DNA of 64,000 bases from Siphlonurus alternatus (lineage: Eukaryota > Arthropoda > Insecta > Ephemeroptera > Siphlonuridae). The translations under genes were made by a program, and so were the position numbers. The stretch spans positions 35,109,537 through 35,173,536 of the forward strand of contig OX463781.1 of NCBI GenBank assembly GCA_949825025.1, read 5' to 3'. The notes beneath the pieces are model-generated. The model did no database searches, was not told where the DNA came from, and saw only the letters and a list, made by a program, of their open reading frames with translations. The number at the start of each line of letters is the position of its first letter. The stretch's first letter is position 1. Shown here one piece after another: positions 27,025 through 39,333 of the stretch.

Positions 27025-28541
27025 TCATCTCAGGATGACATTGTCTCGAATGCTCTAAATACAAACAAAATAAAGTTTATATATATAAAGTTATATCAAA
27101 GAGCTTACATTGTACACTATAAGATCTCTGGTTATATTTTAATTAATTGTGTTGGTCCACTTAATTAACTTTTTTCGTATCCATGGGTATTTTTCTTTTC
27201 TTACTTATTATTTAAATTAGAACACATTTTATAAACTTTTCTCAAGGTAAAAAAGAAATAATTTGTATAATATTGTGATTATTATCTGTTTGCTGGACCA
27301 CGGGAAAGAATATTATAATAATAAAGTGGCTGGCGTGCTCTGGCTACCGTGTGTAACTAGCTTACACTCCCACGGCCCGCGTGGCTGGCTACTCACTCGC
27401 CAGTAGCAGCCTCCGGGCCTTACAGCCATCAACAGTTTAGCTCTCCGAACCGAGAGGGAGAAAGAGAGAATCATTGAGCAATCAGATCCTGATGATATAC
27501 CTGCAGCTTACGGCAATCGTTCTTGCGAGCTCAACAGATACATATATCAACATGATAACATGTGTATTTGAACAACAAATATTGCTTTTATATATATTAA
27601 ATATATTTATTGATTTGTTCGATGCTGTCTCCTCCATACTTACAAACATGCAGTAGATTTCTAATTATACATGCGTTTTATTTTTTATTTATTTTTTTAT
27701 TTCCTTGATCTTTGAGGATCAAGTTCTTATTTTGATTTCATGACGACAACTTTGATTTCCACGCTGCTTCTAATATCCTGTGAGGTAGGCTTTCTGCTCA
27801 ATCTCCGGGGTGCGATTATTCGCTAGCAGTAGTTGTGTTTTCTCGGAGCACACGAAGCAGTAACGACCATTAGCGAACACGCGACGAGCAAACTAGTTCG
27901 TGACAAGACTTATTTAATTCTTGTGATTCATGAATTTTTTCTAAGAACTGTGTGTGTGCATATGTTTTTATTTTTAATAGCCTTCTTACTTTTTTTACTA
28001 TTTTTTAAATAAGTAAACACAAAATAAAGCTATTTTTTTCTAATTTAGTTATTTAAAATTTTATTGATTTTTCGCTGAATTACATATCGTTGCAAAAAAA
28101 CACAACAAAAACATATCCTTATAAGTAACTATATATTATAGTTCTTAGAAGCATTGTTTTTAAACATTCAAACTATTACCGTATAGAATGAAATTAAAAA
28201 ATACTGTTATATCTTAAATATTTTTGTCTACTTACACAAAAGGGTCAAGTATAATTATAGTAAAAACTAAAAACAATGATATTGTCTTGCATGATAATAA
28301 ACATTTCTGCAAGGGGTGTGAGTTTTTGTACGTATAATTAAATTGTGCCTGATGCATGCAATACACAAACGGGAAAGCACACGAGGTATATGCTTGCTTG
28401 CTGTACGGACAGAAATAATTACTTCTCTGCTTGTGGTTTAATTACTTGTGAGGGGGTACGGCTTACCGGATTCATACTGGTCATCACTGTGGGAACTTTA
28501 ATAATTATAATACTCATGATAACGTACGCTACTGCTCATCA
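27025..28541. other. Non-coding stretch
   Basis: It contains an open frame with a hydrophobic start at about 27492-27656 and one with a hydrophobic end at 28345-28548; neither has convincing support. Confidence 0.5.
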
Positions 28542-28644
28542 CATTTAATATGGTTTTCATCGTGTACGTTTGGTAGTACTCGGCTCGTGTTCACCAATCA
28601 GAAGAGTCGTTACAAACTATCTACCAATGAGTGAACACATTAAA
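28542..28644. mobile_element. MITE of the TTTAATATGGTTTTCATCG family, copy 1
   Basis: CATTTAATATGGTTTTCATCG at the left and GTGAACACATTAAA at the right, with CTCGTGTTCACCAATCAGAAG and ACAAACTATCTACCAAT inside; the same order of words is found at 49668-49772 and 63680-63776. Confidence 0.65.
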
Positions 28645-29545
28645 ACATATAATAAATATTAAATGTTTCGGACGCTGATGTACACTGTATATACCAAAGA
28701 GAACTTGACTGGGTCACACATCTCTACATTGTATTTAGTATTGTGCACCTGCTCTTATAAAGATATGAAAAACATAATAAAGTAAATGAATAAATTTATT
28801 GATGGTAAATGGTATATACAGCAAACCTTCGAAATGTTTCTTTGACTTTATTCTATGAATCATGGAATTCAGTCAAAGAAACTCCATGAACATGCGCATC
28901 TGTATGCAAGACATTTTCCTGAACTTTCTATAGAGTTATAAAAATCACATAAATATTTTGTCAGAATGGAATAAATTTATGATTATACTAGAAGCAATAC
29001 TCAATTATCGATATAAGGAAAAGAAATTTTTTCCTGTAAAATATATTAAAATTAGGAGAGTGTTGTGAACGTTAAATAATAGTTAATTTTCAAATTAAAT
29101 TTTCTAATTTAATTCATTGTCTTTTTACCATGCAGTGCGCCCGATTAACCTCGGGTACACGGACAAAAAATTTAGCCAACGGTTAGTAAGATTTTACTAA
29201 CAAAAGGCGGGTCGAATCTCACTAAGACAGTAGCTGTGTAAAAACTTAATATTTGAGTTTGCTAAATTTTGTATACTGAAAAGTAGCTAAAATTTACTAA
29301 CTTCTGCAGTAAAATATTACACTAATGATGATGTAGAAGTTAAAAATGTGTTGCGTAGTAAAATTTTACGGCATGTTGGTAAAATAGAAGGTCAGTAACT
29401 TGGTAAAATTTAACTGGCAGTGCTAGTAAAATTGTTATTCCTTTTACTGCAGGATTTTACTAACTAAATGTTGGTAATTTTTTGCATACCTAAGGCTTTT
29501 AAATTTTACATACTTTTGATTGTTACTAAATATCTACCGCCTATA

Positions 29546-29656
29546 TGCAAAGATGAGGTCAAACTTTAAGTCCGGATTAACTTTGTTGATTTCGATTGAT
29601 GCAACAATAAAAATCAACAAAGTAATCCGGACTTAAAGTTTGACCTCATCTTTGCA
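29546..29656. repeat. Near-perfect 111-bp palindrome nested in element A
   Basis: TGCAAAGATGAGGTCAAACT ... AGTTTGACCTCATCTTTGCA with a stem of about 45 bp (continuing TTAAGTCCGGATTA..) and a short loop; probably a small nested MITE. Confidence 0.85.
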
Positions 29657-30482
29657 AATCAGTGTTAGAAATTTAGTAACAAATAAGTATGTAAAATTTA
29701 AAACCGAATCTTTGCGCAAAAAAAATTATTTTCACTTAAAAGAGCTAAATATGTTAAAAATGTTTTTTTTTTTTATTACTACTACTTATTGTCATGTATT
29801 GATCACATGATCACACACATAATTCACAAGAAATTTGTATTAAAAATAAGTATTTGATATCATACTTTAAAATAATCATCGAGTGCTAATAAGTTAATTA
29901 AAATTACAAATTATTAAGGACGGGAACACTTTTTTATAATTACAAAAAAAAATGAGAAATTAAGTTAATGCATTTATTGGATGATGAATACTCAGATTTA
30001 CAAAAAAAATGAAGTTTGAATTAAAATCACTTTAAAATGTTAAATAATAAAATTATATGTAATCGATGTAAGTCTTTTGAAACAAAACGATGACTGTCGT
30101 ATCTCCAGTACAGTACCCACAGTGTAGAGAAGAATGTCCCCGCGAGGGTACCGTCCGTGGGTCAGTCGTGGGTCGTGGATGCCGTGTGGTTCAATCAGTG
30201 GGCGAGGGTCGGTTACTGATATGTGTGGACGCCGTGGATAGTTCGCTGTAAGGTGATAGTGCGATCTAGGTCTGCGGTTCGCAACAAAAAATACTCATCC
30301 CTCATCGCGATGTCAAACCAAACTGCGCATCGTTGTCCTGCAAACATGATAATAATTAGACTCGGTACAATTAATGCAATGAACGTTACATTATTCAACA
30401 ATAATTTTGATATGGTACACTGTACTTTTGTATTCCAATTTTGTAGTCCTTACGTACTATGACGTGCGTTTACAAGTTACAA

Positions 30483-30604
30483 TTACGTTCACATGACGCT
30501 GTTTAATACGAATCCGTACACAACGGATATTGTGTGATATAGTGCATGTTATTCTTATGAGGCGTCGTCAACGGATATTTATTAAACACCGTCATGTGAA
30601 CGTA
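30483..30604. repeat. Inverted repeat, 122 bp, nested in element A
   Basis: TTACGTTCACATGACG.TGTTTAATA at the left pairs with TATTAAACA.CGTCATGTGAACGTAG at the right; probably a nested MITE. Confidence 0.8.
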
Positions 30605-31682
30605 GTAGTGAATTTTGCAATATCTAAACTTGCAATACATATCTCCTGTGACAAATTAAAGTAACTAAACAGAAATAACAAAGAAATTCTACAAAAATTG
30701 TAATGATCGACTGTATGTATATACATTGCATACTTCTAAAACACAAGAAAAATCAATAAAATATCATATTTGCTTACCTTATAATATAATCAGCCTGATG
30801 ATCATAATCATTTCTCGATAATTTGCTTATTCCTGGGGTACTTGGAGCACTTTTAATTAGATATATTTCAGCACAGAAAGTTTTTGCAACCAGTTTGCTC
30901 AAATCACAGAAGCCGAATGAAGAAGGCCAACGGTTTTTTTGAAAACAGGATGTTGTAGTTTGTAAAATTTTACCACGTATGGTAAGATTTTACAATTAAG
31001 TTATGTTCTTTTTACAACGTTTGACGTGCTAACGCCAACGTGCTGTGAACGTTGTAAACATCAGCTACTTATAATAGTAAATTTTTACCAAGATTCTCGA
31101 GTAACAATTTAATACATTATAACATGCTAGCATCAACTTGCGAGCATTGTAGATCTTAGCTACAACGTGGTAAACTTTTACTAACATTTGATAGTAACAT
31201 TTTATGACGTTATAATATGCTAGCGCTAACTTGCAAACATTGTAAATATAACTTACATAATGGTAAACTTTTACCAAGTATTTTTTACAATGCTGAGATT
31301 GTAAATTTTGCAAAGCCCGTAGTAAAAATTTACAAGATTTGCTGTACAATTCAACAAAAAGATAGTAAGTGTATTTCTTACCAAGTTTGCCTAGTAAAAT
31401 TTTTTGTCCGTGTATGTTTATGAGCATACGGCACACCTGCATGATGTGCGATAAGGGTGCATGTTGCGTGGACACAATCATATAACTCGTTTGATCCTCA
31501 TTTTAGCTCCTCTTTAATTAAATAATTATACTACTGTATATGAATGCGCTACTGTCTCCACTAAAACTATTTGTTTAAAAAATTTAATTAAATAAAAAAA
31601 AGTTGAGTTTGACAGATCATTATTTTAAATGATTTTATGAAGTTCTGGTGAGAAAGACTACTCCATGTGACGCAAGTTTTAC

Positions 31683-31779
31683 CTTGATAACCAGCTCCTT
31701 TCTCTACTGTTGGAGTATCAGTCCGGTCATCTAAGTCGCTGCCGCCGCCGCCATGTGCCTCTTCGCAATCCGGCTGCAT
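31683..31779 (-). CDS. Candidate initial coding exon of an unknown protein
   Basis: The - strand ATG at 31779 starts a 32-codon frame, MQPDCEEAHGGGG then SDLDDRTDTPTVEKG, ending in TATCAAG|GTAAAA (donor GT at 31682-31681, phase 1). The residues are acidic and glycine-rich, which AT-rich random DNA would not give, and the upstream 31780-31920 is CpG- and GC-rich, as a 5'UTR/promoter might be. The Kozak context (TTCCATGC) is weak and no second exon was found, so this is tentative. Confidence 0.25.
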
Positions 31780-31949
31780 GGAATGTAGGGAATGCGACGG
31801 TGATTAACGTGCTGCTGTTCACTACAGTAAGAGATAGTCCGGCCAGTTCGTTGTTGGAACCCTTCAAGTACGCCGCCAACTCTGTGCTGGCATACTCGCC
31901 TTGTCGGCGGAAACATTAGAGAGAAAACTGTTTGTTTTTTTATATGCAT

Positions 31950-34900
31950 AATATATATTTTTTTATTATTATTTTAAAATCTTTTAACATAATATTATAA
32001 TAGAATTTACTAAAATGAATATTACTAGAAAATTATAGATCACAAAAATGCGTATACGATACGAAAAGTATTTTTATTTATCAAGCATGCATGATATTTT
32101 ATTATTAGCATACTACAAATTTTAGTTCCTGGTTTAATAATGCTTATTTAAATTCTAATTCTGCATAATATATGAGATATAAATATGTAGCAACATTTTA
32201 TATTAATTAATTACAGTCTATATAATATAGTATGTATAATATATGTTATATTATATATGATCCGCATGAAATGATTTTCCGTCATTAAATATTATATTAT
32301 ACAGCTAGTGTAGGTTATTTTTTTCCTAAACATTGTTATATTTATAACTTATAAATTTAATACTAAAATTGAAATATTTAATTATTTTCTTGTTAAATTA
32401 ATGGAGTAATTTGTAATTAAATATGCTATTTATAATCTATTGACTTCATTTCAATTGTTTCTTCATGAAATTTAATGTGGTATAATTAATTTTAATTAAT
32501 AATACAATTTTTTAAACCAGTGAAATGAATACTCAGTATAATAACTGTTTTATACAATTTACAGTAAATTTATTTACAGCAAAAAAGGCAAAGTAGCAGC
32601 ATGAAGTGTATGGTTGAATGTTGAATTCATGTTGAATGGAGTGTAAGTATAGGGACAGTTCTATAATATTATATTAATATGATTTGCTGATAATTCAAAA
32701 AACGAGATATACAGATTTGTAATTTTGGGAGACGTGAGAAATCAGGCCTTTATCATAAACTGCTTGACGACACCTACAAAACAGAACTTGGTGTTGCCTC
32801 GAAGTTTCTCCAAATTCAATTATGCACTTGTTTTATTTACGTCTCGGTATACAATCAAGTGCATGATGTTTTAGCCTGGTTGCGTCATGACAAGTATATA
32901 GAGAACAATGCGTGTATGCATGCACGTGTTGTACGTGCCTCGGTATGACCAGCATGCAAGTGTGTGAGTGTATACTAACTGCTGCATGGCGGCAACGACG
33001 ACGGCAGGTTAAAAATGCACTTACTTTCTTGGAATTATTCTCTAACAATTAATTATTGTCAGACCTGCTGCCTGGTATGCTACATAGTATTTTGTTATTT
33101 TTATATACACATTACATATAATAAAAAAAAAGTTTTGAGTTATGCCAGCGATTTTATACTGAAATACATTGCTGATGACGTATTATACAAGTATCATGAG
33201 AAAACTATAATAAATTACTGAGAATATAATATAAGAGAGAAAAAAATATACTAAGGTTAATGAAGTACAGAGAAAAAAAATAAAAGTATAAACTTGTTTT
33301 AACTCAATTGATTTTTAATTATTTTATGAACTCATGTATTTAAGTTAATTGTAACGTGAAATATTTTAAGTTGCTTTTTCTTTTCTTTTCTTTGTTCAAA
33401 AGAATATAAACATTGTGAGGTAAAAAAAAAAAAAAAAACTCTTGTGTAGTTAATACATGAAGAAAAAATAATAACAAATATTAATTATAACTTCATGCAA
33501 ATAATATAAAAAGTGATATTCAAATATACGGTGTTTATTTAATCAGAGAAAAAGCTTTTATAATTATATTAGTTATACACGCGTTGAATGCGACATAAAT
33601 CACGTCAAAAAGTTTCCGATATATATATTATTATATGAATAACTTATTTTAATACATTATATTAAATATTTATGTAGATTAAACAGAAATCAAAATGTAA
33701 ATACACCAATATTATTAAATACACAGATAAAACAAACACCAAATTTCCGTAAAGTATAATAATAATTAGAGCACTTGATGTTATTTGAGATTTGCAATCA
33801 GCTGACGACGCACGGAGATTGACAGGTGGCTCTGCTCCAGTTGCTGCGAACGTGTTGAGAGTCTGCAACTCGATAAGTCACGAACTGATTACATAATGAG
33901 GCACACGCTGAGAATCTCCAGAACAGTCTACACTAACCACAAAGAGAAGCAGAGAGATTAAATTTTGGTTACTTATCCAATTATTATTAAAACTTAAACA
34001 CGTGTGCTTGGTGTAAACAAAATATTTTTAGTTTTTTTAACTTTTTATAATATATAATAATATATTATGTCTCCTATAATATATTATTATGAAACTACAT
34101 CTTATACATGAAAATAATAAAAAAATTAAAGTTTAAAATATAGGTGTTTAACTTAATATATATAATTTTGAAAAATCCACCATTCTTGCTTTTAATTTTG
34201 TGAAGACCCAAATCGTCATCAGAGTACTTTAATTTTTACTGGTAATGCATATTATTATATTTTTGTCGTATCGCGATCACACTTAACATTGTTAGTTGAG
34301 ATATCAAAAGGTATAGAAGAAACCTCCGCCGCCTCTCCATTTTTCATGTTATAGCCGCTGGGCTCTCGCTAGTAGTTGTCTCGTCAGTGCCGCCTCCGTC
34401 TTTCTCAAGATCATGAATGAAGCAGCAAGCTACTATACTGTATAAAACCATGACGATGATGCAGCTTTGTTGTGTGGGTGCATCACTTTCATTTCTCCGA
34501 AAAATCCGTACTAATTTGAAAATATGTTAATTTATTTCAAACCTCCATGTAATTTATTTAAAAATAAACGAGTTGCAATTAGAAATCATTGACACGAGTT
34601 AAACATAATATGTAGAACATGCAATGATAGTTTGTCTTCTTTTTTTCCCTGCATTGTCAGCGAAAGCTGTCATTTTTATTATGTGTCTGCTCATCATATT
34701 GGAGTATACGGCACGTCTGCTATATAGCTATATACTGTAGATTCTATTATATATGAAAGCACGCGTATGAAAGGTCAATGTTTTATTATATACCCTGGAA
34801 TGACCACGCCCCCTACCAATGTGACATTCTATACTATAATATGTGTGTATTAATGTAGCAAAACCACAAACCTTCCTGCATCACCACCCTCTCTGCATGT

Positions 34901-37441
34901 GCTATATATACGGATTGTAATTCACCCCGTCCCATGTTATATAAAACCACGCAATTGGATGATAAATTTGTGTATATGAAATTGCTGGCATATCATACAA
35001 ATAACAACAGTGTTATAATATACTACCAACCCTATGTAAAAAATTTCATCCTACCGTCAATAATAACCCTCTTTGTATATAGTAAATACTATAAATTAAA
35101 TAATATCATCGTTATAATATAATTTCATGTAATTTACTTTTCAATATTTAAGTTCAAGTTAATAATGAAGTCCTTATAAAAAATATATTAATCTGTATAT
35201 AATAACTTATAATAATAATTTATATTAATGTCGCAAATTTAATAATATATATTCGCAACAACATGTCATAACCTTAAAGCCTGGTTTACGCAGACGCACA
35301 AAAAAAAAAAAAAAAAAAAAAACTTCTGCGTCAAGCGTCTAGCGTCAAGATTACTTTAAAATTAAAAAAAAAAAAATTATTATCCAAATAAAATATATTA
35401 TTATATAAATACTTAAATAGCGCTCATGTGAATATTGGATTTGAAATTGTGTCGTTTGTAAATTTAATATTAAAAGTATGGTAGAAGAAGTCTACTTTGA
35501 ATGCGTAAAAAATATCATAATTACATTTACATATCCGCGTGAATATTGAATCAGACTATCAGACGAGACTAAAATCCATTTAGTTACAACTTTATACGAA
35601 GCTTTAAAGACTTAAACGTGTTGCAATATTTATTCATCCAATTTATTTCCGTTTTATTTATCTTCATTGAGATAGAAAAATAATGATAAAAAGTGATGAT
35701 TTCTCCAGAAACATATTCAGTGCCAACTGGTGGTTAGTTTCGTAAGCTAGGATGCTGTAGTGTTGTTAGATTCGAATAGAGGGGGAGGGGTAGATCTTGC
35801 TGCACCTGCTGGCTGCCGTGTTGCTAGGAGGGTCGTGAGAACTCCTCGCCGCCGTGTCTTCCTGCCGCCACGGGGCTGGGGGGGGGGGGGGGGGCAGAAG
35901 AGCCGCCGCGGGCCTCGGAGATGAAGTGGAAGGAGCCAAACCTGTTCCAGGTAAAACCACCCGCCCCGGTGTTGCCAAGTCACCATGCACTCTCTCAAGT
36001 TTCATGTTCCTATTATATTGTGGTTTTAAACAATAACAATATAGCGGAAGTTCTCGTATATAGTTAAGAGTAAAATATTGAAAATAAATACAAAAATTCA
36101 TAAAAAAAAAATCCTTTCGTAATGGTTACATAATTTAATTTCATTGAATAATAAATCAACTATATTTGTACGATATGGTTCAATTTTTAATTTACAATAA
36201 AGAATGAATATTTTTTTTTATTGTTATCATTCTTTTATCGAGATAGTAAAGCTTACGTTACGAGAAAAGAAATCAGAGTGCGCACCGTCAATAACAAACA
36301 CCACCTGTTGTGACTAAAGAGAGAAAGAAGTAAATTCAGAACGTTTCTCCTCCCGTAGACGATGCGCTCTCTCGATCACTCGCTTCTGTCTGTCGCTCTC
36401 AGAATCTGTGGACCGCGCGCTGCTGTAGTATCAAAAATAGAAGTTTAGTATCTTCTTTGAAATATTTTATAAAATTATTACCACATTTATTTACTGCAAT
36501 GCATCATAAAAGAAACTTTTTTTAAAGAGTACTCTCTGTAAATTAGTCATGGATGACTAATTTTAAAACCTATAATATTACTATATGCTTGAGAGGACAT
36601 CCTAACTATAATATTAATATTTTTTTTATATTATAGTACCTCATAAAAAAAAATATTCATTTAAGTATTGTATTGTATATTGTTGGCTAGACACTAGACA
36701 TGGTAACATATTATAATGGTGGGAGTAGAGTAAATCGTTTTCCCATTACCTTGGCTCGATCTAACTTTTCAGTTCTTATATTACCATTTGGTTTGCTTAC
36801 CTTTAACTGACCCACGTGAGTTAGTGAGAAGTTAAAAGCAAACCTTTCAGGTTGAAAGGGGTCCAACATAAAATGTTCGCCACTCCCCTCTTATACTGGG
36901 AGGTGACCGATGTTTGGTGTTGTTGCGCTTGGATGCTTCGGCTCGCATCGTCGTGTGACCGTGAAACTCGACCGAGCATCAATTGCGGAGCTGATTTAGT
37001 ATAAGCAAGAGAAATAAAAAAAGCTTCGCCTACACTCAAACTTGTTTGCGTGATGCCGAATGATATTAAAAATAGGTGTTTGTCGTGTATGTTCGACTTT
37101 TACGAAGCTTCGGTCCAATTACAGGGAATTTTACTAACGATAGGAGACGTCCTAAATATGACAAAAACCTATCCATAACAACTGCTAGTTTCTATTCCAT
37201 GTTTGCTACCTATACAAGTTTCTCACCTTTGCTTCTGGTTGTTATCGCTTCTTTGTTCTCCCCGCCAACATGCACAATCCACATTAATGTAAACATTGTA
37301 CTGAATTTATTTGTACATGATTATTGTTTAACCTGATCAAATATAAACTTAAACTCGAAATTCTGTTCATTAAGAATAGTTTCAAATCAGCCACGTGTTT
37401 TTGAACTATTATATAATGTGAAGAATTTTATTTACTCAACA
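31950..37441. other. Non-coding stretch with two GC-rich islands
   Basis: Mostly AT-rich, with poly-A at 33422-33438 and 35301-35322. Islands at about 34320-34410 and 35780-35970 are GC-rich; the second includes a G16 run (35879-35894) and a short ATG frame running to CCAG|GTAAAA (35951/35952) in phase 0, which does not fit the phase needed by the scalloped exon at 60410. No gene supported. Confidence 0.5.
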
Positions 37442-37445
37442 TTAA

Positions 37446-37856
37446 GGGCATTGGGTGTAGCACCGGTAGTTGGCAACACTGACGTATCTTCACCATGTTA
37501 ATTTTTGATCATTGCTCCTCGGAGTAATTTTTATGCTAGAGCTAAGCTGATTGCTGTAGTATCAAGATAATTAGTAGCCCAAGTGCAAAATTTGGCTAAA
37601 TAAAGCCTGATTTAAAGAAAAGTATTTTTTAGTAATTTTTTAAATTTACATGCATTTTTCTAAAATATAAAAAAAAATACTTTTCTTTAAATCAGGCTTT
37701 ATTTAGCCAAATTGTGCACTTGGGCTACTAATTATCTTGATACTACAGCAATCAGCTTAGCTCTAGCATAAAAATTACTCCGAGGAGCAAGGATCAAAAG
37801 TTAACATGGTGAAGATACGTCAGTGTTGCCAACTACCGGTGCTACACCCAATGCCC
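37446..37856. mobile_element. TTAA-flanked palindromic element, 411 bp
   Basis: GGGCATTGGGTGTAGCACCG ... CGGTGCTACACCCAATGCCC are inverted, and the fold continues almost to the centre with very few mismatches (about 180 bp per arm). TTAA stands directly outside both ends (37442-37445, 37857-37860). The near-identity of the arms suggests a young insertion. It ends 27 bp before the 2.7 kb CGGAC-array element. Confidence 0.88.
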
Positions 37857-37889
37857 TTAATTATAAAGAACTATATAAGAACTGAATCA

Positions 37890-38035
37890 CGGACCAAATA
37901 CCCCCGGACGAAATACCCCCGGACCAAATATCCCCGCCCGGACCGGACGAAATACCCCCGGACGAAATACTCCCGGACGAAATATCCCCGGACGTAATAC
38001 TCCCGGACGAAATACCCCCGGATGAAATACCCCCT
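37890..38035 (+). repeat. 15-nt tandem array, left arm of element C
   Basis: About nine units of GGACGAAATACCCCC with variants (AAATACTCCC, AAATATCCCC, GTAATACTCCC) and one irregular GCCCGGACC junction. The reading frame through it (RTKYP repeats) is an artefact of a period divisible by three. Confidence 0.93.
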
Positions 38036-39030
38036 TGTAAGTGGAGAGGGGCGGGCGACCAACACAGGAGGGGAAGTTGACTTTATTTATAAAGTCTGTT
38101 TTTCTGTCGTTTGTCTGACGTCACGCGCGTCGTTAAAGAAGGAAGTTAGTAACGCCATTTTTCACAACAAATATATATCATATAATATTCAAAGTATATT
38201 TATAGTTAATGCCGTATCAAGATCTCAAATTGCGTCTTTAATTTTATACCAAAACATACTCAAAATTGTGCCGCAAACAAACGATTTTTGTATATGCTAT
38301 GCTTACTTTGATTGTGCGGCAATTTATATAAATTGTCTCAGCGTTTTGCAGCAAGATTTTGAAGGTTTTTAAACGATTTTAGGTTTTTAAACCTAGGTGT
38401 GCCCCTAGCGATTTGAGCAAAGCCCGAAATTAACAAATATTTTGGGATTTGCTCATTTAAATTTGAACATTTCTAGAAGTGCTCAAATCGAAAAAAGCAA
38501 TCCCCGACGAGAAGTTTTATATCGGGCTTTGCTCATTTAAATTTGCTCATTTCTGAAAGTGCCCAACTCGAAAAAAGCAACCCCGACAAGAATTTTTATT
38601 TCGGGCTTTGCTCACTGTTTTGATCATTTCTAGAAGTGCTCAAAGCAAAATGAAAAATAATTATTGGATTATTTATATAATATAATATAATGATATAATA
38701 TAATTGTGCCGTATTATAGCAATAAATAATAAAATATTGTAAATTTAATAATATTTTAACTATATCACTTTTTAATTTATTGATAAAAATACAAATTTAA
38801 CATTAATAGCGTGTATTTAGTATTTTTTTTTATTAAAACATTTCTTTCTGTATTATTCAAGTCAGATTGAAAAAATACGATTTTTTCACACTGAGAGACA
38901 CTTTTAATTTTTTTTACTATCATTTTTTTATAATTAAAGGGTATGATTACAATTTATATACCCTAGCAATGAATTCCAGGTTGCAGATGAACAATTTCTA
39001 AGTTCAGACGACGTACCACATTGCACATGA

Positions 39031-39222
39031 CAAAGAAAAGAGTGTCTCAGATCAGCAGCAGCATTAGCAAATTCAAAGCAAGGTTTTGTGTTTTGTAACT
39101 ACAAGAAAGGTTGTCAATCTAAAACATGTTGTGCAAAGAAAAAATTTAGATGAAATTTAAAATGCCATGATAGTGATCCCTGCAAAAATAAGTCAAGTTC
39201 AGGTAATAATAAGATCAGGTAA
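39031..39222 (+). pseudogene. Remnant of a Cys-rich C-terminal domain of an integrase/transposase-type protein
   Basis: A frame starting after TGA reads QRKECLRSAAALANSKQG, then CNYKKGCQSKTCCAKKKFR, then an in-frame TGA (39151-39153), then NLKCHDSDPCKNK and further on TAA. The pattern C-x-Y/C-KKGC-x4-C-x-C-x-K ... C-x3-CH ... C is the one found near the C-terminus of integrase-bearing transposon proteins and of host genes derived from them (KRBA2/SCAND3 type). Stops on both sides and inside show that it is dead. No integrase catalytic core is present in the window. Confidence 0.6.
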
Positions 39223-39235
39223 TAATCAGGTATAA

Positions 39236-39262
39236 TATTTATTTATTTATTTATTTATTCAT

Positions 39263-39329
<67 letters not shown>

Positions 39330-39333
39330 TTTT
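39236..39333. repeat. (ATTT)n microsatellite
   Basis: About 24 tetranucleotide units with one ATTC interruption. Confidence 0.97.

Larger units (their letters stand above)
29156..31414. mobile_element. Foldback-type element A, 2.26 kb, TACACGGACAAAAAATTT termini
   Basis: The ends TACACGGACAAAAAATTT and AAATTTTTTGTCCGTGTA are exact inverted repeats that include a TA at each end. Both arms are dense in degenerate GTAAAATTTTAC-type words (for example 29280-29470 and 30960-31400), so each arm also folds on itself. Inside lie two separate palindromes (29546-29656, 30483-30604) and a mixed-composition segment at about 30100-30460 with short open frames only. The terminus resembles that of element B at 45241-47042. 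No transposase seen. Confidence 0.75.

Noticed and set aside
27474..27656. Frame with hydrophobic N-terminus (MIYLQLTAIVLASS)
   Set aside because: No charged n-region, followed by further hydrophobic AT-driven sequence; weaker than the 49473-49601 candidate.
28345..28548. Frame with a transmembrane-like end
   Set aside because: Starts with GTG only, the hydrophobic part is AT-driven, and the stop lies in a MITE terminus.
35747..36101. Proline/arginine-rich frames in a GC island, and ATG exon ending CAG|GTAAAA on the + strand
   Set aside because: A G16 run creates the composition; the donor phase does not fit the scalloped exon, and no other partner is visible.
37806..38065. RTKYPRTKYP and VRGYFVRGYF repeat proteins
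   Set aside because: Artefacts of the 15-nt array of element C, whose period is divisible by three.
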